The notes beneath the pieces are model-generated. The model did no database searches, was not told where the DNA came from, and saw nothing but the letters and a program-made list of their open reading frames with translations. From positions 1,334,718 to 1,398,717 of the forward strand of contig CM038926.1 in the NCBI GenBank assembly GCA_021904315.1: 64,000 nucleotides of DNA. The letters run 5' to 3'. Source of the stretch: Sphagnum magellanicum (taxonomy: Eukaryota; Streptophyta; Sphagnopsida; Sphagnales; Sphagnaceae). Positions 43,853 to 55,806 of this stretch are shown here, piece after piece. A program made the position numbers and the translations under genes. Each line of letters starts with the position of its first letter. Position 1 is the first letter of the stretch.

Positions 43853-44449
43853 AGTTACATCAAGTGTTGGATTAGCTTCATGCATCAAAACTAGGAGCCA
43901 TGGCCTCCTCTTGTGGATCAACCTCATGCACACCACCTACACCAAAAGCCACTGCCTCATTATGCATAGGAGCGATCACAAGTTCCATACCTTGTACTCT
44001 TCCCTCCTTTATGCCATCACCTTCAATCCTCCCCCTTCACTATTGCCCACACCCATGTCATGGTCTAAAAATAATGTAGTTGGAATGGTCTTTAATGCCA
44101 AAGGGGTGGAAGGCAAGTAGCAAATGTTAGCACAAATATACTAACTAACTCCTTGAGACTTGCATTGCAACACCTACTTGAGTTGTTGATATAGGGTTCA
44201 TGCAACACTCTTTAGGTGGTAACTCTTGGTGTTGCTTACTTTGCAACATGGTTTTGATTTCTACCATAGATTCCACGAGGGATTCCACTTTTGCCATCCC
44301 AACCACCAAGGAATCAACCTTTGCTTCAATGGTTGTCTTCCACTTCGCATTTAACTAGTGGAGGTTTTAGCTCCATCTTCACCTTTTTAGTCATATGATG
44401 TTGCCCTCTGCTTTGTTGTTCACCTTAACCAATCACACGCCCATGTTAA
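43853..44449 (-). pseudogene. Minus-strand coding relic, coiled-coil segment, unknown family
   Basis: On the minus strand about 44360-44160 reads as a continuous heptad-like segment: KWKTTIEAKVDSLVVG, then KVESLVESMVEIKTML, then QHQELPPKECCMNP. The frame is broken before and after. It probably belongs with the relic at 45490-46000 on the same strand, separated by a tandem array. No known transposon domain was recognised; a decayed transposon or retroelement structural protein is likely but unproven. Confidence 0.4.
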
Positions 44450-45065
44450 TGCATTCCATGATATCCCAACTATACAAGTTAGAATTACACCCAAGTCTAC
44501 CTCATTCCACTTAATCCTTCCACTAGGTCCCTCTCCATTTGATTTACATTCATTAACTCCACATCATTCCACAAGACTTAACACCCACATTCACTTGATT
44601 CTAGTCCCACTCAAGTTCATCCACTGTCAATGGACATTAGACTTACACTCACATGCACCTCATTACATTCAAGTTCATCTACTCTCATTGGAGACTAGAA
44701 TTACACTCACATTCATTTTATTCCACTCAAGTCCTTTCATTTTCACTTCATTAGGTTTACATTTCATTCCACTCAAGTTCATCCATTCTCATTACACTAG
44801 AGTTACACTCACATTCACCTAATTCCATTCAAGTCCTTTCACTCTTATTTCACTAGGATTACACCTCGTTCCATTCAAGTTCATCCATTCTTAATGGACA
44901 CTAGACTTACACTCACCCAAACCTCATTACATTCAAACTCATCCACTTTCATTGGACATTAAAATTACACTCACATTCATTTGATTCCACTCAAGTCCTT
45001 TCACTCTCACTTCATCTCATTCCAATCATGACTTTCACTCTCATTTCACTAGTACACTTCAATCC
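44450..45065. repeat. Degenerate tandem array, about 60-base unit
   Basis: The unit, about 55-65 bases, contains ccactcaagttcatcca, an (t/a)ctcattggaca-like word, ctaga(c/a)ttacactcac and attcac(c)tcatt. Variants recur at about 44605, 44665, 44775, 44870 and 44930, with shorter half-units (caagtcctttcactctcactt) between them. The unit lengths vary, so the array has been rearranged. It has no stable open frame. Confidence 0.75.
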
Positions 45066-45489
45066 TACCCATTTGATTTTAATCTAATTGTTTTCCATTT
45101 CAACTCCATTCTAATTACACCTATTTCATATTCATTCCATTTTAATCTAGGTGGGTTCCATTATACCCCCATTCCCTTGGATTTGTACATTGATTCCACC
45201 TAAGTTGGGACATTTGCCTATCCTAGGTGCTTTGTTGAAGCCCCCACCTTGGGTATTTCTTGTGGATTTATGTGGCTATCAAAGGCTCCTCTTGCTGAAG
45301 CCTACATCACATTATACAATGCATGTGTACATTTCCATTATTAGCACAATGGTGGAAACAAATAGCTAATGGGACATGTATTATGTTTGTGGGTTTATGT
45401 GCAATTTTATCTATGTCGAGCATTGAATTCCATGAACAATCCCACAAATTCTCCAATTTAGCTATAACATTATTCTACTTTTAAAAACA

Positions 45490-46000
45490 TGCTACAAGCG
45501 AAGGACATTCGCCCCATTTTCCAAGGATTTTGAACCCATCACGCAAACTTTGCGCATCTGCTCACTCTCATGTTCAGTGAATGGAATTTTCCAATATTTC
45601 ACCATTGAGTTCCATGCATGGATGGGGCAACCTTCTAGCCTAACTACATCCCCTACCTTCCAAAGTTGCCTCCATTTATGCTTTATAAAACTAAGGTGCT
45701 CTTACAAGTATTTTTCCACAATGCCAAGCTTCAATGGTGGGTCAATGATAAAAGATTAGTAAGGTCAACATGAATAGCCTCCCATTGTTTCGGTGTGTGG
45801 TGTTTGAAATTGCGGACAAACATGTCCAAATGTGAGTATGCCACTTCTTGCACCTTTTATTGCTAATATGTTTTGTCGCTAATGATCTCCCCAACTTCAA
45901 TTGTGGGGATTCTCACAAGCGTGGGTTGCCCAAAGGCTACAACCTACTTAAATTCCTTTTGCAACTTTCCATGGAATTTCCTTGATCTTTTCTTTGCGCT
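45490..46000 (-). pseudogene. Minus-strand coding relic, unknown transposon-like protein
   Basis: Reading the minus strand from about 46000 gives coding-like sequence: RKFHGKLQKEFK, VVAFGQPTLVRIPTIEVGEI, HLDMFVRNFKHHTPKQWEAI, then FIKHKWRQLWKVGDVVRLEG and HAWNSMVKYWKIPFTEHES. A few stops and one or two frame changes interrupt it. Amino-acid composition and segment length are those of a real globular protein, not a repeat translation. I could not match it to a named family. Its neighbourhood (only repeats) suggests a decayed mobile element running right to left from about 46.1 to 44.0 kb. Confidence 0.5.
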
Positions 46001-47539
46001 TAAATGGACATTAAGCCTTCATGTGGGAACCCTATGTGTGAGCCAAGGTACTACGAGACATAAACCACCTATGGTTGGTCCACTGCAAGGTTGCCATCTG
46101 GGTTTAACATAATTAGACGAATGCCACTTGACCAATTTCCCTGAACATACCATGTACCCTTGGGTGGTGGTGCCTACAAACATGCCATGTAACACAAATC
46201 ACACAAATTATTAAACATCATGGGTTCAACATGATCTAAACCTAAAACACACAAACGCAATGTCTCTTGTAACATTAATCAATTGCATATTATAAATTAT
46301 AATGCAACTTTAATGATTTAAAGATTCCAACAATGGTGGATTTTTAGTTCAAGTTTATTTCTATTGATGGCTTGGTGGGTAGAAGTATCAAACGTAGGAC
46401 ATCCACATGCTTGGATCAATGATGAACTTAACATTGGAATGTAATGGTTTAAGACACAAACCATGCTTTGGCTCACTATTGGAGTTGTCGAATTTGATGT
46501 GGTCACAACCTAAAATGCATGCATCCACAACACCTCACAAATCAAGACCCCATACCACATTCAACCACTTAGAAACCATCATGCCATCACCTTCCTCATG
46601 GATGGCAATGATTTGTTGCATGGTAGTTTTGTTGGTTTTCACATGGCTCAAGTAATAAATATAACATTATGTGACAACAAATGTAATAGTCTCCTAGGTT
46701 TCTATAACAATTAATGTTAATTAACAGGAAGACCCATTCATGATGCCACGCCCTTACTCCTAATAAAAACAAATACATGTAACAATTGTATATAACAAAG
46801 GTAGCCAATTCATTACCACATTTTCCAAAGCTCATCATCAAGTACATTGCAAGCTAATGGTAAATGTAACACTTGCCAAACCTCCACCTATAGAACATTA
46901 TTAACTTTTGCTATGAGAATTAATGTTGTGATTCATGAAAACTTTTTTCATAATGACACACATTATTTACATTGATCCTCAAAACATTATTGAATCCTAG
47001 GGGAAAAAATGACAAAAATCTGTAAACACAACTTCATGACATGAATTTTCCAAGATTTCAAAGGATTTTCAATGCAGGATTCAAATTTTATTAATGGATC
47101 ATGACAACACCATATTGGTCACATGAGCTACTATAATTTATAACTAACATTGTGATAATGTTTACTTATTAAAAAAGATTCAACATTAAGACAGGTCGAA
47201 AAGCTAGCTCCTGTATGAGATCAGATAATCCTAAAGATCTTTAGCTAGCTAGATCTACCACAATTCACCAAAGTATAATATTGATGCAAATGACCAAAAT
47301 GATCTAGACTGCCAAAACTGGCTGATCATTATTAACTAAGATCAATTTTCCACCAAATTACAAGTGTAGCTCTCATAAGGGGGTTCTATTGTTGCTACTA
47401 ATGTTGGATCAATTGCCTGAATAAGGAAAGTTTTTAGAATTATAAAATTAGTTACAAATGGCCTACACCCAAAGAATTTTCAATAGCTAAATGGTAGAAG
47501 AAATTGATGAGTTGGAAAACACAATTAGAAACAAAAACA
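46001..47539. other. Intergenic DNA, no firm gene
   Basis: Only short frames on both strands. The first 100 bases may extend the minus-strand relic upstream. 47140-47330 contains several gatct/agctagct words, suggesting old small repeats. No RNA gene seen. Confidence 0.45.
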
Positions 47540-47757
47540 CACACATAGAGGCACATAAGAACTACAACAACAATCCTAACAACAACAACCAACACATGCA
47601 CATGCACATAAGAACTGCAATAGCAGTCCAACAACAACAACCAACACACGCCCACACATAGAAGAATTATAACAATAGTCTTAACAATAATAACCACCAA
47701 CACACATAAAGACATAAAGGCGCTACAATAACAATCCTAACAACAACAATAACAACA
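47540..47757. repeat. Tandem repeat of caacaacaa-type units beside the LTR
   Basis: Units of about 60-65 bases share cacacata(g/a)ag(g/a), cacataagaactacaa and caatcctaacaacaacaa(cc). About three and a half copies run right up to the family-1 LTR start at 47759. The minus-strand frame across it (Val/Leu/Cys-rich) is a translation of the repeat, not a membrane protein. Confidence 0.7.
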
Positions 47758-47758
47758 A

Positions 47759-48293
47759 TGATGTTACCCAGATTTGATAACAAGTGATTTAATATGTTAT
47801 TTAACTTGTAGTATTAATTTAACCACTTATTAAACTTAGTAGGTAATGTTACTAGGTTAAGATGATAGGTTGATAGGTCAGTCAACATGTGATTTGTATA
47901 ACTTGTACTTGACAAAACTAGTAGTTGAACATGTAGTTAGACAGGGTGTATTTTTTTGAAATTTTGGACTGTTAATTTAAGTACTAGTTAATGATTGTTT
48001 ATAATGGTCAATCATGACTTTTGTATTTTGAAATAACTAGTATAAAAACTAAGAGGACAAACTTGTTAAAGACTTTTTGGATTTCATTCATGATTATGTT
48101 TTTTATTCTTCAATTATTTTTCTTTCAACCTATTTCTTTCAAGCTTGAACAATTTGTGTAAATGTTAGTTTATGATTTGTAATATTTTAAGTTTTATTTT
48201 AGTATTGTACTTACATGTTGTTTTTTAAGGATCCTATTGCTGAAAAATCCAGAGGTAAATTAACCTTAATGGGAATAGAAAACCCTGTTAACA
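47759..48293 (+). repeat. 5' LTR of family-1 copy B
   Basis: It starts TGATGTTACCC, ends CCCTGTTAACA and is about 535 bases. It pairs with the copy A 3' LTR (14471-15050), which is about 45 bases longer through small indels. The element's internal region starts immediately after with tttggcgaccacac. Confidence 0.82.
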
Positions 48294-49599
48294 TTTGGCG
48301 ACCACACAATGGATCAGAATTCAAAAGTATACACACTTAAAAATTTTGGTTAGATTGAGTAGTTTTGGTAGATTAGGTTTGAAAAACAATCATGTTTCAA
48401 ATTCTAATTTGTAATATGTTTGCTTGTTTTCTGTAAACTTTGGGATTCAAGTTTTTAATCTTGATTTAGTTTTAAAACATTAGGAATACGATGAGGTTAG
48501 TGTAAATTTTTTGAAAATAGATAGGCACCCAATCTATAAAAGAACTTTTATACAAACTTTTGACTATTAGGAGGGGTCATTTTGGGAAAAAATAAATCTT
48601 TATTGTTCAAAAATAATGCAAGGGCTTTCCTAGAAATTGTTGACTTCAAAAAATGTCCAAGTAGTTATTAAAGGTCTTAAAAAAATCTAGAATATGTTAA
48701 ACATCAACCTATTCAGAAACATGCACAAGAACAAAATAAATATCAAGTGCAACCTATGGGAGATGAACATGTGAATGCACTAAACACGAATGCAGCACAA
48801 AAGGGAGAAGTTAATGAAAAACATCAAAATGTAGCAAAATCGATCATGTAGATAAACCCAATAGTGCTCTCAACCACTCATCAAGAAACACCACAAATAA
48901 TAACCCAACCAAGGGCAGTGAGTGTTCATAATGATGACAATAATGAACATGTTCAACCATTTGATGAGGTCATATCTATTTGACAACCATGGTCATATGT
49001 AACCCTAGGTTACAATCTACCTAAAATTAGTGCATCTACACCAATTACAACATTTGTTGGTTTTCAAAACCAATTATCATACACCAACATTCATTTGGTA
49101 CCCACTAATTTGGAGATGGAATGACTTCACATATTCAATTGGTCGAAGCAACTTCATCGTGTCAACCAAAGACCATCTAATCAATCAATTTCTATACCAC
49201 ATGTATAACCTGTTGAACTCAAAAGCAACACCCACAATTGTTTGACAAGGAGTCATTTATCCACAAGGCACTTGGCCAGTGAGAGCAGTATCTAGTCCAA
49301 GTGAACAATTGCAAATATCACATCATAAACTAGTTTCAAAAAGAAACCAAGGTGTTGGAACTGTGACCTATTCATATTATCATAAAATGGAACACCTATT
49401 CAATTGCTACCCATTTGTTGATGATAGGTTAAGGCAATTATTTAAGGAATAGGTGATGAATACTCATCAACATGTTCTTCCAACCACTACAATAGTAATA
49501 TCCAATGTGTCTATATTAAGAACTCAAGCCATGAACCCTAATATAGGTCATACGACAATACCTGTTAATTATCAAATAATATGGTCATAAATTGTTACA

Positions 49600-50079
49600 C
49601 CAATTATACAAGGTAAAACTAGTATGATACCTACTTCAACATACCCAAGGTGGTATAATGTCATACCCCCTTTTGTGCCTTTAAATCTTAGTTTGTATCT
49701 AGTTTATCAAACTGAAACAAAACTAGAACAATAGGTGGTTGATACCAAAACCAACAACTATTTACAAGTTAGAGCAAAAGATGTTTTTAGGGAAATTTTA
49801 TTACCTTACCTCAAATTAGCAATTGCAAGTATGTAGAGAAATACCTTAATTGAACACAAGGAATCTGTTGTAGTATGTGAGGAAAATGACCCTGTTAGTA
49901 TGAATTACAATGTTCTATTAACCACATCAAAAGCTAATGCAAAGGTTAAACCTGTAATATTTGTTGTGATAGCTAAATCAACATAAAATTCTACCAATTG
50001 TGGTAAAACTGATCATTTAGTGGAAACTTGTCATAATAAGAAAAAAAAGATACCAGTTGTGCCAATTGCTATAGTTAAA
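49600..50079 (+). pseudogene. gag remnant of family-1 copy B
   Basis: Compared with copy A, the segment between 49740 and the NNYLQV word is collapsed: copy A has about 750 extra bases (5000-5780) that include the gag core. What remains ends with a zinc knuckle in which the first Cys is lost (STNCGKTDHLVETC), followed by KKKK. Confidence 0.65.
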
Positions 50080-51110
50080 TGTCACGACCCTAACCTTCAC
50101 TACTAGAAATTTTTTCTTTTGCAACTAAAAAATCTCACATGCAACTATTTTGGAGTTACATGCAACATGTGCAGTTGCATAAGACAAGTTGCAAAAGACA
50201 AAATTTCTAGTAGTGTTTGGGCTCACGACCAAGGCAAAGGTTTGCAAAGGTGCAAGTTGAGATTGAGGCTTAGGAGTCACATTTTATGTTCCCAAGAGTG
50301 TGGTAAAGTGTGAATGAACCCACACACTCCCAAGTGGGCTCGCACTTTGGGATTTGGAGTCCTGATAGATACCAAAAATTTTAAAGAGCAATTTCAAGGG
50401 TCAAAATTCATTGGATTAAAAAAAATTGTATACCATTGAAAATATTTTAAAACTTAGATGTCTCAAATGGGCTTACATGATCCATTTGAGTACTTAAAAC
50501 ATAAGTTATGGCCAAAAGAAGGGCCGAAAGTCAAACTACCAATTTGACTCCTGACCATCAAAAGTCAAGATTTGCCCTGATTTACTTGCGTTCAGGTGGT
50601 GTGTCACATATCATTGGAAAGTTCTCGATGAAAGTTACAACTTTGCTTTAGACCTCACCTCAACAAGAGTTTTTCACAAAAAAAATGTGTTTCCAAAATT
50701 GTGGGAGGGCCAATTTCGAGAATTTCGGGACTCCCAAGTTAGGAGTCCCGAGACATAAAGACATTTGGATGTAGGCCTCGTGGTTAATCATCAAGAATAA
50801 TATAAGGGAAAATGTGTTGGTTTCCCCCAAGTTCGAGTCATGATTAGTTTTGTGAGTTCGTGTATGTTCGTGGCTCATCCGTGCACCAAAACTGTTGTAA
50901 CTATGCACTAATCAACTTATTGTTTGGTTTGTGCAGATCCGTGTGAATAATTGACCCACTTGTCAATCGTCCTAATCCCATCATGGAGCTCAAACACACC
51001 TTTCTACCCCCAAAAAGTTGTGAGTTAAGGAGCGTACCTCAACTCCTCCTTCCGCTGTTTTCACCTTTGGACTCAAAATTGAGTCTATCAAGGAGTTCGG
51101 GGGTGCGTCA
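50080..51110 (+). repeat. Solo LTR of family 2 in copy B gag-pol spacer
   Basis: It begins TGTCACGACCC and ends GGGTGCGTCA, and is flanked by TTAAA and an eroded TAAGT copy of what copy A suggests was TTAAG. It carries a 118-base MITE close to its 5' end. It is more diverged than the LTRs at 61-64 kb. Confidence 0.85.
50098..50215. mobile_element. 118-bp CACTA-like MITE
   Basis: The ends are inverted repeats: the left starts CACTACTAGAAATTTT and continues tcttttgcaact, and the right is its reverse complement with one mismatch across about 29 bases. CACTA-superfamily ends begin CACTA. The interrupted LTR reads accctagctttggg elsewhere; here ctt precedes and ttt follows the element, which fits a 2-3 bp duplication. 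It has no coding capacity. A transcript would fold into a hairpin. Confidence 0.88.
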
Positions 51111-51315
51111 TAAGTCTATGAAACTTGTAACAAAAATTAAAAACTAACTTGCTAAATCGTGAAAAATACATGTTCGTTATCCCTATATAATTTGTTTTAA
51201 TGTAGAACATGGATCAAGAGAATGACCTAGAAAAATTGAGGTACAAAATATGTTCATAACTAAACATGTTAATTCTAATGCCACAACAATATCTAAACCA
51301 CCTTAAATAAAAAAC

Positions 51316-51648
51316 ATGCCAATTGATGTAGTAGCTGTTGTTACCATCCATAGTCAACAATCAAAACAACATGTGTTCAAGGAGAGGGAGCCAAAGGAAT
51401 TGAAGATTGGTAACAAAAAGAATGTCTACAAAATTCATTCATTGAAACTATTAGATAACAATAACATAGTGGGGCTAAAAACCAACCTACTACCATTAAT
51501 GAAAGTTCATTGTAGAGTGTTTGGGCTAGATTGTTTGATAATCTTGCCACAACTCAACCAGTTGAGAGAAATCAAACAAGTGAAGCAAATCAGCAACCTG
51601 TCATTTCAAAACAAGTCACTACAAATAAGACTTTTTAAAAAATTCTAA
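51316..51648 (+). pseudogene. Family-1 copy B segment between knuckle and protease
   Basis: A 110-codon open frame is homologous to 6310-6590 of copy A. Words such as QQSKQHVFKEREPKE, IHSLKLLDNNNIVGLK and FQNKSLQIRLFKK are readable. It belongs to the gag-pol polyprotein between the zinc knuckle and protease and has no recognised domain. The long open run shows that this part decayed less than its neighbours. Confidence 0.5.
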
Positions 51649-51819
51649 AGGATATCAATAAACAAGTTTTGGAAACCAAATATACATTGAACTTGGGACA
51701 ACTATTGCGAGCAATTCCTGATATCAAATGCTACATTTTAAATTCGATACCATCAAAACCTACTTTACTATAACCGATAGTTGAATCAGTTGCCATTGAT
51801 CATCAAATGGCAATAATAT

Positions 51820-52110
51820 AGGTTCAAGTAAGGAAGAACTTCATCGAAGATATGTTTCCAAATGGTGGTTCTAGAGTTCATATTATTATGGAGAAACTGA
51901 AGGTATAATTAGGTCTATCAAAACCAATACCTACACCTTATAACCTGCGTATGGCTGATCAAACCATTGCAAAACCCTTAGGTTTGATTAAAGATCATGG
52001 AATCCTTATGCAGTGACTTTTATTATAATCCAGAGTAGTGTGTTAGACTCAAGTTACTCTATGTTGTTAGGTCATCCTTACTTAAGGGATGTTAAAGTGT
52101 TTCACGATTG
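51820..52110 (+). pseudogene. Aspartic protease of family-1 copy B (dead)
   Basis: The active site reads NGGSRVHI where copy A has DGGSGIYI, so the catalytic Asp is replaced. The flap and following segment (SSYSMLLGHPYLRDVKV) are intact in an open frame to 52201. Confidence 0.7.
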
Positions 52111-52332
52111 GGGCAATAACACTATCACTATACAAATAATTGGTATAGTTAAAACCATACCTGTTACTAAGAAACTTGGAGCACTAACCAAGGATCCATA
52201 AATATTAGTTTTTTATGATTTCCAATTTGGAATATATAACTAAGAAGAAAAATTTATGTTTGCCACATAACCAAGACTATTTTCAATAGGAACCATATTG
52301 TTCTTACATCAATTTGGTCAAATTAACCTATT

Positions 52333-53206
52333 ATGTTGATTACATTAACAAGTTTGAATTTAGTCAAACAATTTATTCAACATGTTGAACTTGTGTTTGA
52401 ACCACATGTTTCATCTAATATACCTATCAAACCAATACTTGTACGACCTATTAAAATAACTATACCCCCTAATACTTTCCAACAACATTTATTAAAGACG
52501 TTTTTCCAACCTAAAGTAGGAAAAATGGAAATTGATGAGACACCTGTTCAAATCATAATTCAAAACCTTTGCATTGTGGGATGGACTATCATTGAAGAAG
52601 AACAATTGACCAAGATCAATTTAGGCTTTAAAGAAAACCTGCAACAAGTTAAAATCAATGTGGATTTGGAACATGTTGTTAGTTATCAATTGCTTGAATT
52701 GCTAAAAGAATTCGAGGACATCTTTGCCTGGACTTACATAGATTGCAAGGGGATACCACCTGACGTTATTCAACATCAAATTCAGTTAATCACATTGATA
52801 CCATATGTTCATCAAACAAGGTACCGATTAAATTTTAACTATGTAGCCATTATCAAACAAGACATTGACAAATTGCTTATTACAAGTCTTATTAAACTTG
52901 TTGAAGAGGCTACTTGGCTATCATCTATAATTATAATGCGTAAGAAAAGTGAGAAACTAATCATTTGTGTGGACTTCAAAAAGCTTGATGCAGCTACCAA
53001 GAAGGACCCATACCCATTATCTTTTACTGATGAAGTTATTAACACTATAGGTGGACACGAAGTTTATATATTTTAAGATGGTTTTTCTAGATACCATTGG
53101 ATTTCCACGGCACTAGAAGACTAGTACAAAATTGCTTTTCTTACTGATTAAAAGGCTTTTATATGGGTCATAATGCCTTTTGGAATAAAAAATGGGCCAC
53201 CTACAT
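52333..53206 (+). pseudogene. Reverse transcriptase of family-1 copy B, N-terminal part
   Basis: A 247-codon open frame (52333-53076) carries the linker (FEDIFAWTYIDCKGIPPDV), the RT fingers (ATWLSSIIIMRKK, CVDFKKLDAATKKDPYPL) and the palm start (DEVINTIGGHEVYIF). After TAA it goes on in frame as DGFSRYHWIS, with two more stops (at positions of Gln and Trp or Gln), to MPFGIKNGPPT, where the CACTA-like element enters at 53207. Confidence 0.85.
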
Positions 53207-55354
53207 CACTACAAGGAATCTTGTCCATTCCAAACCATGTGTTTGCAACTTCTGTCCAAATCAACCATTTTTACGACTTTAGATAAGACTGTCCTCCATG
53301 GCACTTGGGTAAAAACAATTAGTAGTTGCATTAATCACTACAAAGTGATTTGTAGTTGCATATACAACTTATACTTGTGACTAATGTTGATTTGGATGAA
53401 AATGAAAATGCAAAATACATTTACATCATCCACTTTTAGTGGCATCCCAAAATAGATGAAAATATAGTTGTTTTGTGACTCAAAAGGTGGTTCAAGGGCC
53501 AATGGATACCATGTGGCATGTTTTCAACTTGATTTGCGACTATAAATTTTAGTCGCAAATGCACATGTAATGAAATGTGGGAAAAAAAAAAGTTGGCCCA
53601 TGAAATTGTTGGATTTTGTGGTCTAATTGTTTTCCCTTAACTTCTTTCAATGAGTTAACCATTAAATGCATAATAAGGTTTGGTGGGTTTATGAAATTTT
53701 CAAAGGACCCATGGCAATCAATGGTAGAAACATGGTTAAATAGTAGGTATTTTTTCATATTATTGACATGTGATAATGTTTTTGTATTAATTATTTAATT
53801 AATTAAGTTTATGTAAGCTATGCAATTAATGTATTAAATAAGCAATAAGTAGGATAGGTAGTAAGTAGTAAGTAGGTTTAGTATATGGGTTAAGTAATAA
53901 GTGTTTTATCATGTTGATATATGTGATAGTTTTTTAATTAATTACTACATAAGGTAGGCGATGTAATTTATTTATTGAATAAATTATGTTAGGTAGTAGG
54001 AATAATTTATGACCCATTTCATATCATACATTTAAATTACATTTTTTGGGTACAATTATGATTTACTATAAATAAAATTGTATAATATAATTTCTTAAAT
54101 CAAATAGATGTTTGAGATGTGAAAAAATATAATTTATTCTTATATCAAATTTTATCATAATTTTAAGAAAAAAGTTAAGATATTATATGTGTAAACATAA
54201 CAAAATTTATAGTTCCATAAAATCAATTAATTATATGGCATTAATAAATATTTTAAAATTAAATTTGATTATCTAGTTTAATATTTTATATCAGAAATAT
54301 AGTTAATGACATAATTTTATTATATTTCTATTATAATTTATTTATGATTAAATTATAAATATTATATGTGAATAAATTATATGTCACGCATTTTAATTAA
54401 ATTCTATTGGCAACATTATGATATATATATAAAATGTATAATATGATTTTTAGAATCAAATGAAAGTTAAAAATATGAAATTTATTTGTGTATTTGTTAT
54501 TATATTATCCATTTATAAATCATGTGATTGAATTTATTTTTTCCACTAAATGGTATTTGAAATTGTATCGAATAATGAAATTCTTGAATATTTTTCTTTT
54601 CAAATTGATTTATATGTTTAAGAAGAAAAAAAGTTTGTATACATTATTTGAGAAACTTTAATCTTGTCATTCGAACAAAATTGTAATAAGATATCAAAGT
54701 TCAAATATGATGTTTTGTGTAATCTTTGAAATCAAATAAGTTAAATAAAATGCACGTTACTTCTTTTTCACAACAAGTGGTGTGGCTTGGTGGTAAAGGA
54801 GTTTATCTGCATCCTTGGGGTTCAAGGATCAATCCTCATGAATGGCATGGGTTATGGTCAATGCTGAAATGTTAATTGAATATTTTTTAGCTATAAGTTA
54901 AATGCCTACTAGGTGACCTTAAGTAGGTATAATATGTGGCCTATCTAGCAACCTAAACTAGTTTTTTAAGCCTAGCTTATGTAATGACACATGTTAACAT
55001 GGTATAAGTTGAATTTAATTTAATTAAAAACAATATAAATTTTTAGTATAGTAATAATATATTATTAAATAATTAATATTTAAACAAATATAAATAATGT
55101 GAGTACATTTTTGAGTTATAAAATCAATTGCAAGATGACAATGCCACATAAGTTGGTTTGGATGGATGAAAAGTTCATGCAAGTCGCATCTTTATGCGAC
55201 TACCTTTACAACTTGGTGCCATGTATTATCTTTTGCAACTAGAATTTTATGTGACTTGTCCAAAGTGACTAAACACATTAGTAAATTGCATGTGGTAATT
55301 ACGACTAAAAATGAATTGTAAATCTAGTTGTATATTTGCAAATTCCTTATAGTG
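53207..55354. mobile_element. 2.1-kb CACTA-like non-autonomous DNA element inside RT
   Basis: The ends are CACTACAAGGAATCTTG and the reverse complement of CACTATAAGGAATTTG. It splits the RT exactly between GPPT and YQRAI, which are contiguous in copy A (8160-8180), and is flanked by CAT and CTT, probably a 3-bp duplication with one change. Subterminal sequence has repeated gcgact/agtcgc and gcaact motifs in both orientations, including a dyad tttgcgact...agtcgcaaa near 53530, as in CACTA-type elements. No transposase frame is present; the interior is very AT-rich and contains a tRNA-like SINE head at 54781. Confidence 0.88.
54781..54860 (+). mobile_element. tRNA-derived SINE head (pol III A and B boxes)
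   Basis: gtggcttggtggtaaagg resembles a pol III A box, and ggttcaaggatc about 25 bases later resembles a B box (GGTTCRANNC type). The sequence resembles the tRNA-related head of plant SINEs. The body and tail are not clear, although A/T-rich sequence follows. It lies inside the CACTA-like element. Confidence 0.55.
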
Positions 55355-55806
55355 CTTATCAAAGGGCAATCACCAAAGTTTTCTGTGAATACATTAATGT
55401 GTTCAAGAAGATCTTTCTAGATGATTTTACTATTTTTAATGATTTGTCCAATCATTTGGAAAAACTTAAAATGTGTTTTCTAAAATGTAGAGAGTATGGA
55501 ATTAAATTAAATCCAGAGAAATGTGCATTTATAGTATGTTCTTGAACTATTTTAAAATTCATAATCTCCAAAGAGGGGAAGACACCTGATCCTAAGAAAA
55601 TAGAGGTTTTAGTCAAAATGCCAATGCCTAAAACACCTCAAAATATTCAAGTCTTCAGTGGAATGGCCCAATTTTATAAATGTTTCATTAGGAATTTTAC
55701 TTCTATTATGGCACCAATCACCAAGTTACTTAGAAAAGTTGAAATGTTTAAATGGACTATTAAATGTCAAACTGCTTGGGAGGATATCAAAAATTGGTAC
55801 ATTTAA
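55355..55806 (+). pseudogene. Reverse transcriptase of family-1 copy B, C-terminal part
   Basis: After the CACTA-like insertion the RT resumes with YQRAITKVFCEY, then the catalytic box FLDDFTIF with both Asp residues intact, then GIKLNPEKCAF, a stop, SKEGKTPDPKKIEVL, FSGMAQFYKCFIRNF and TKLLRKVEMFKWT. It is much better preserved than copy A across the thumb. Confidence 0.87.

Noticed and set aside
47452-47715. Val/Leu/Cys-rich minus-strand frame that looks like a membrane protein
   Set aside because: It is the translation of a caacaacaa-type tandem repeat; the hydrophobicity follows from the repeat's complement (gttgttgtt).
48294-48313. Defined tRNA primer site for family 1
   Set aside because: tttggcgaccacacaatgg lies in the right place after the LTR, but I cannot match it confidently to a tRNA end and copy A lacks the region.
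54781-54860. Functional tRNA gene
   Set aside because: A and B box-like sequences are present, but no acceptor stem or full cloverleaf can be drawn, so it is a tRNA-derived SINE head at most.
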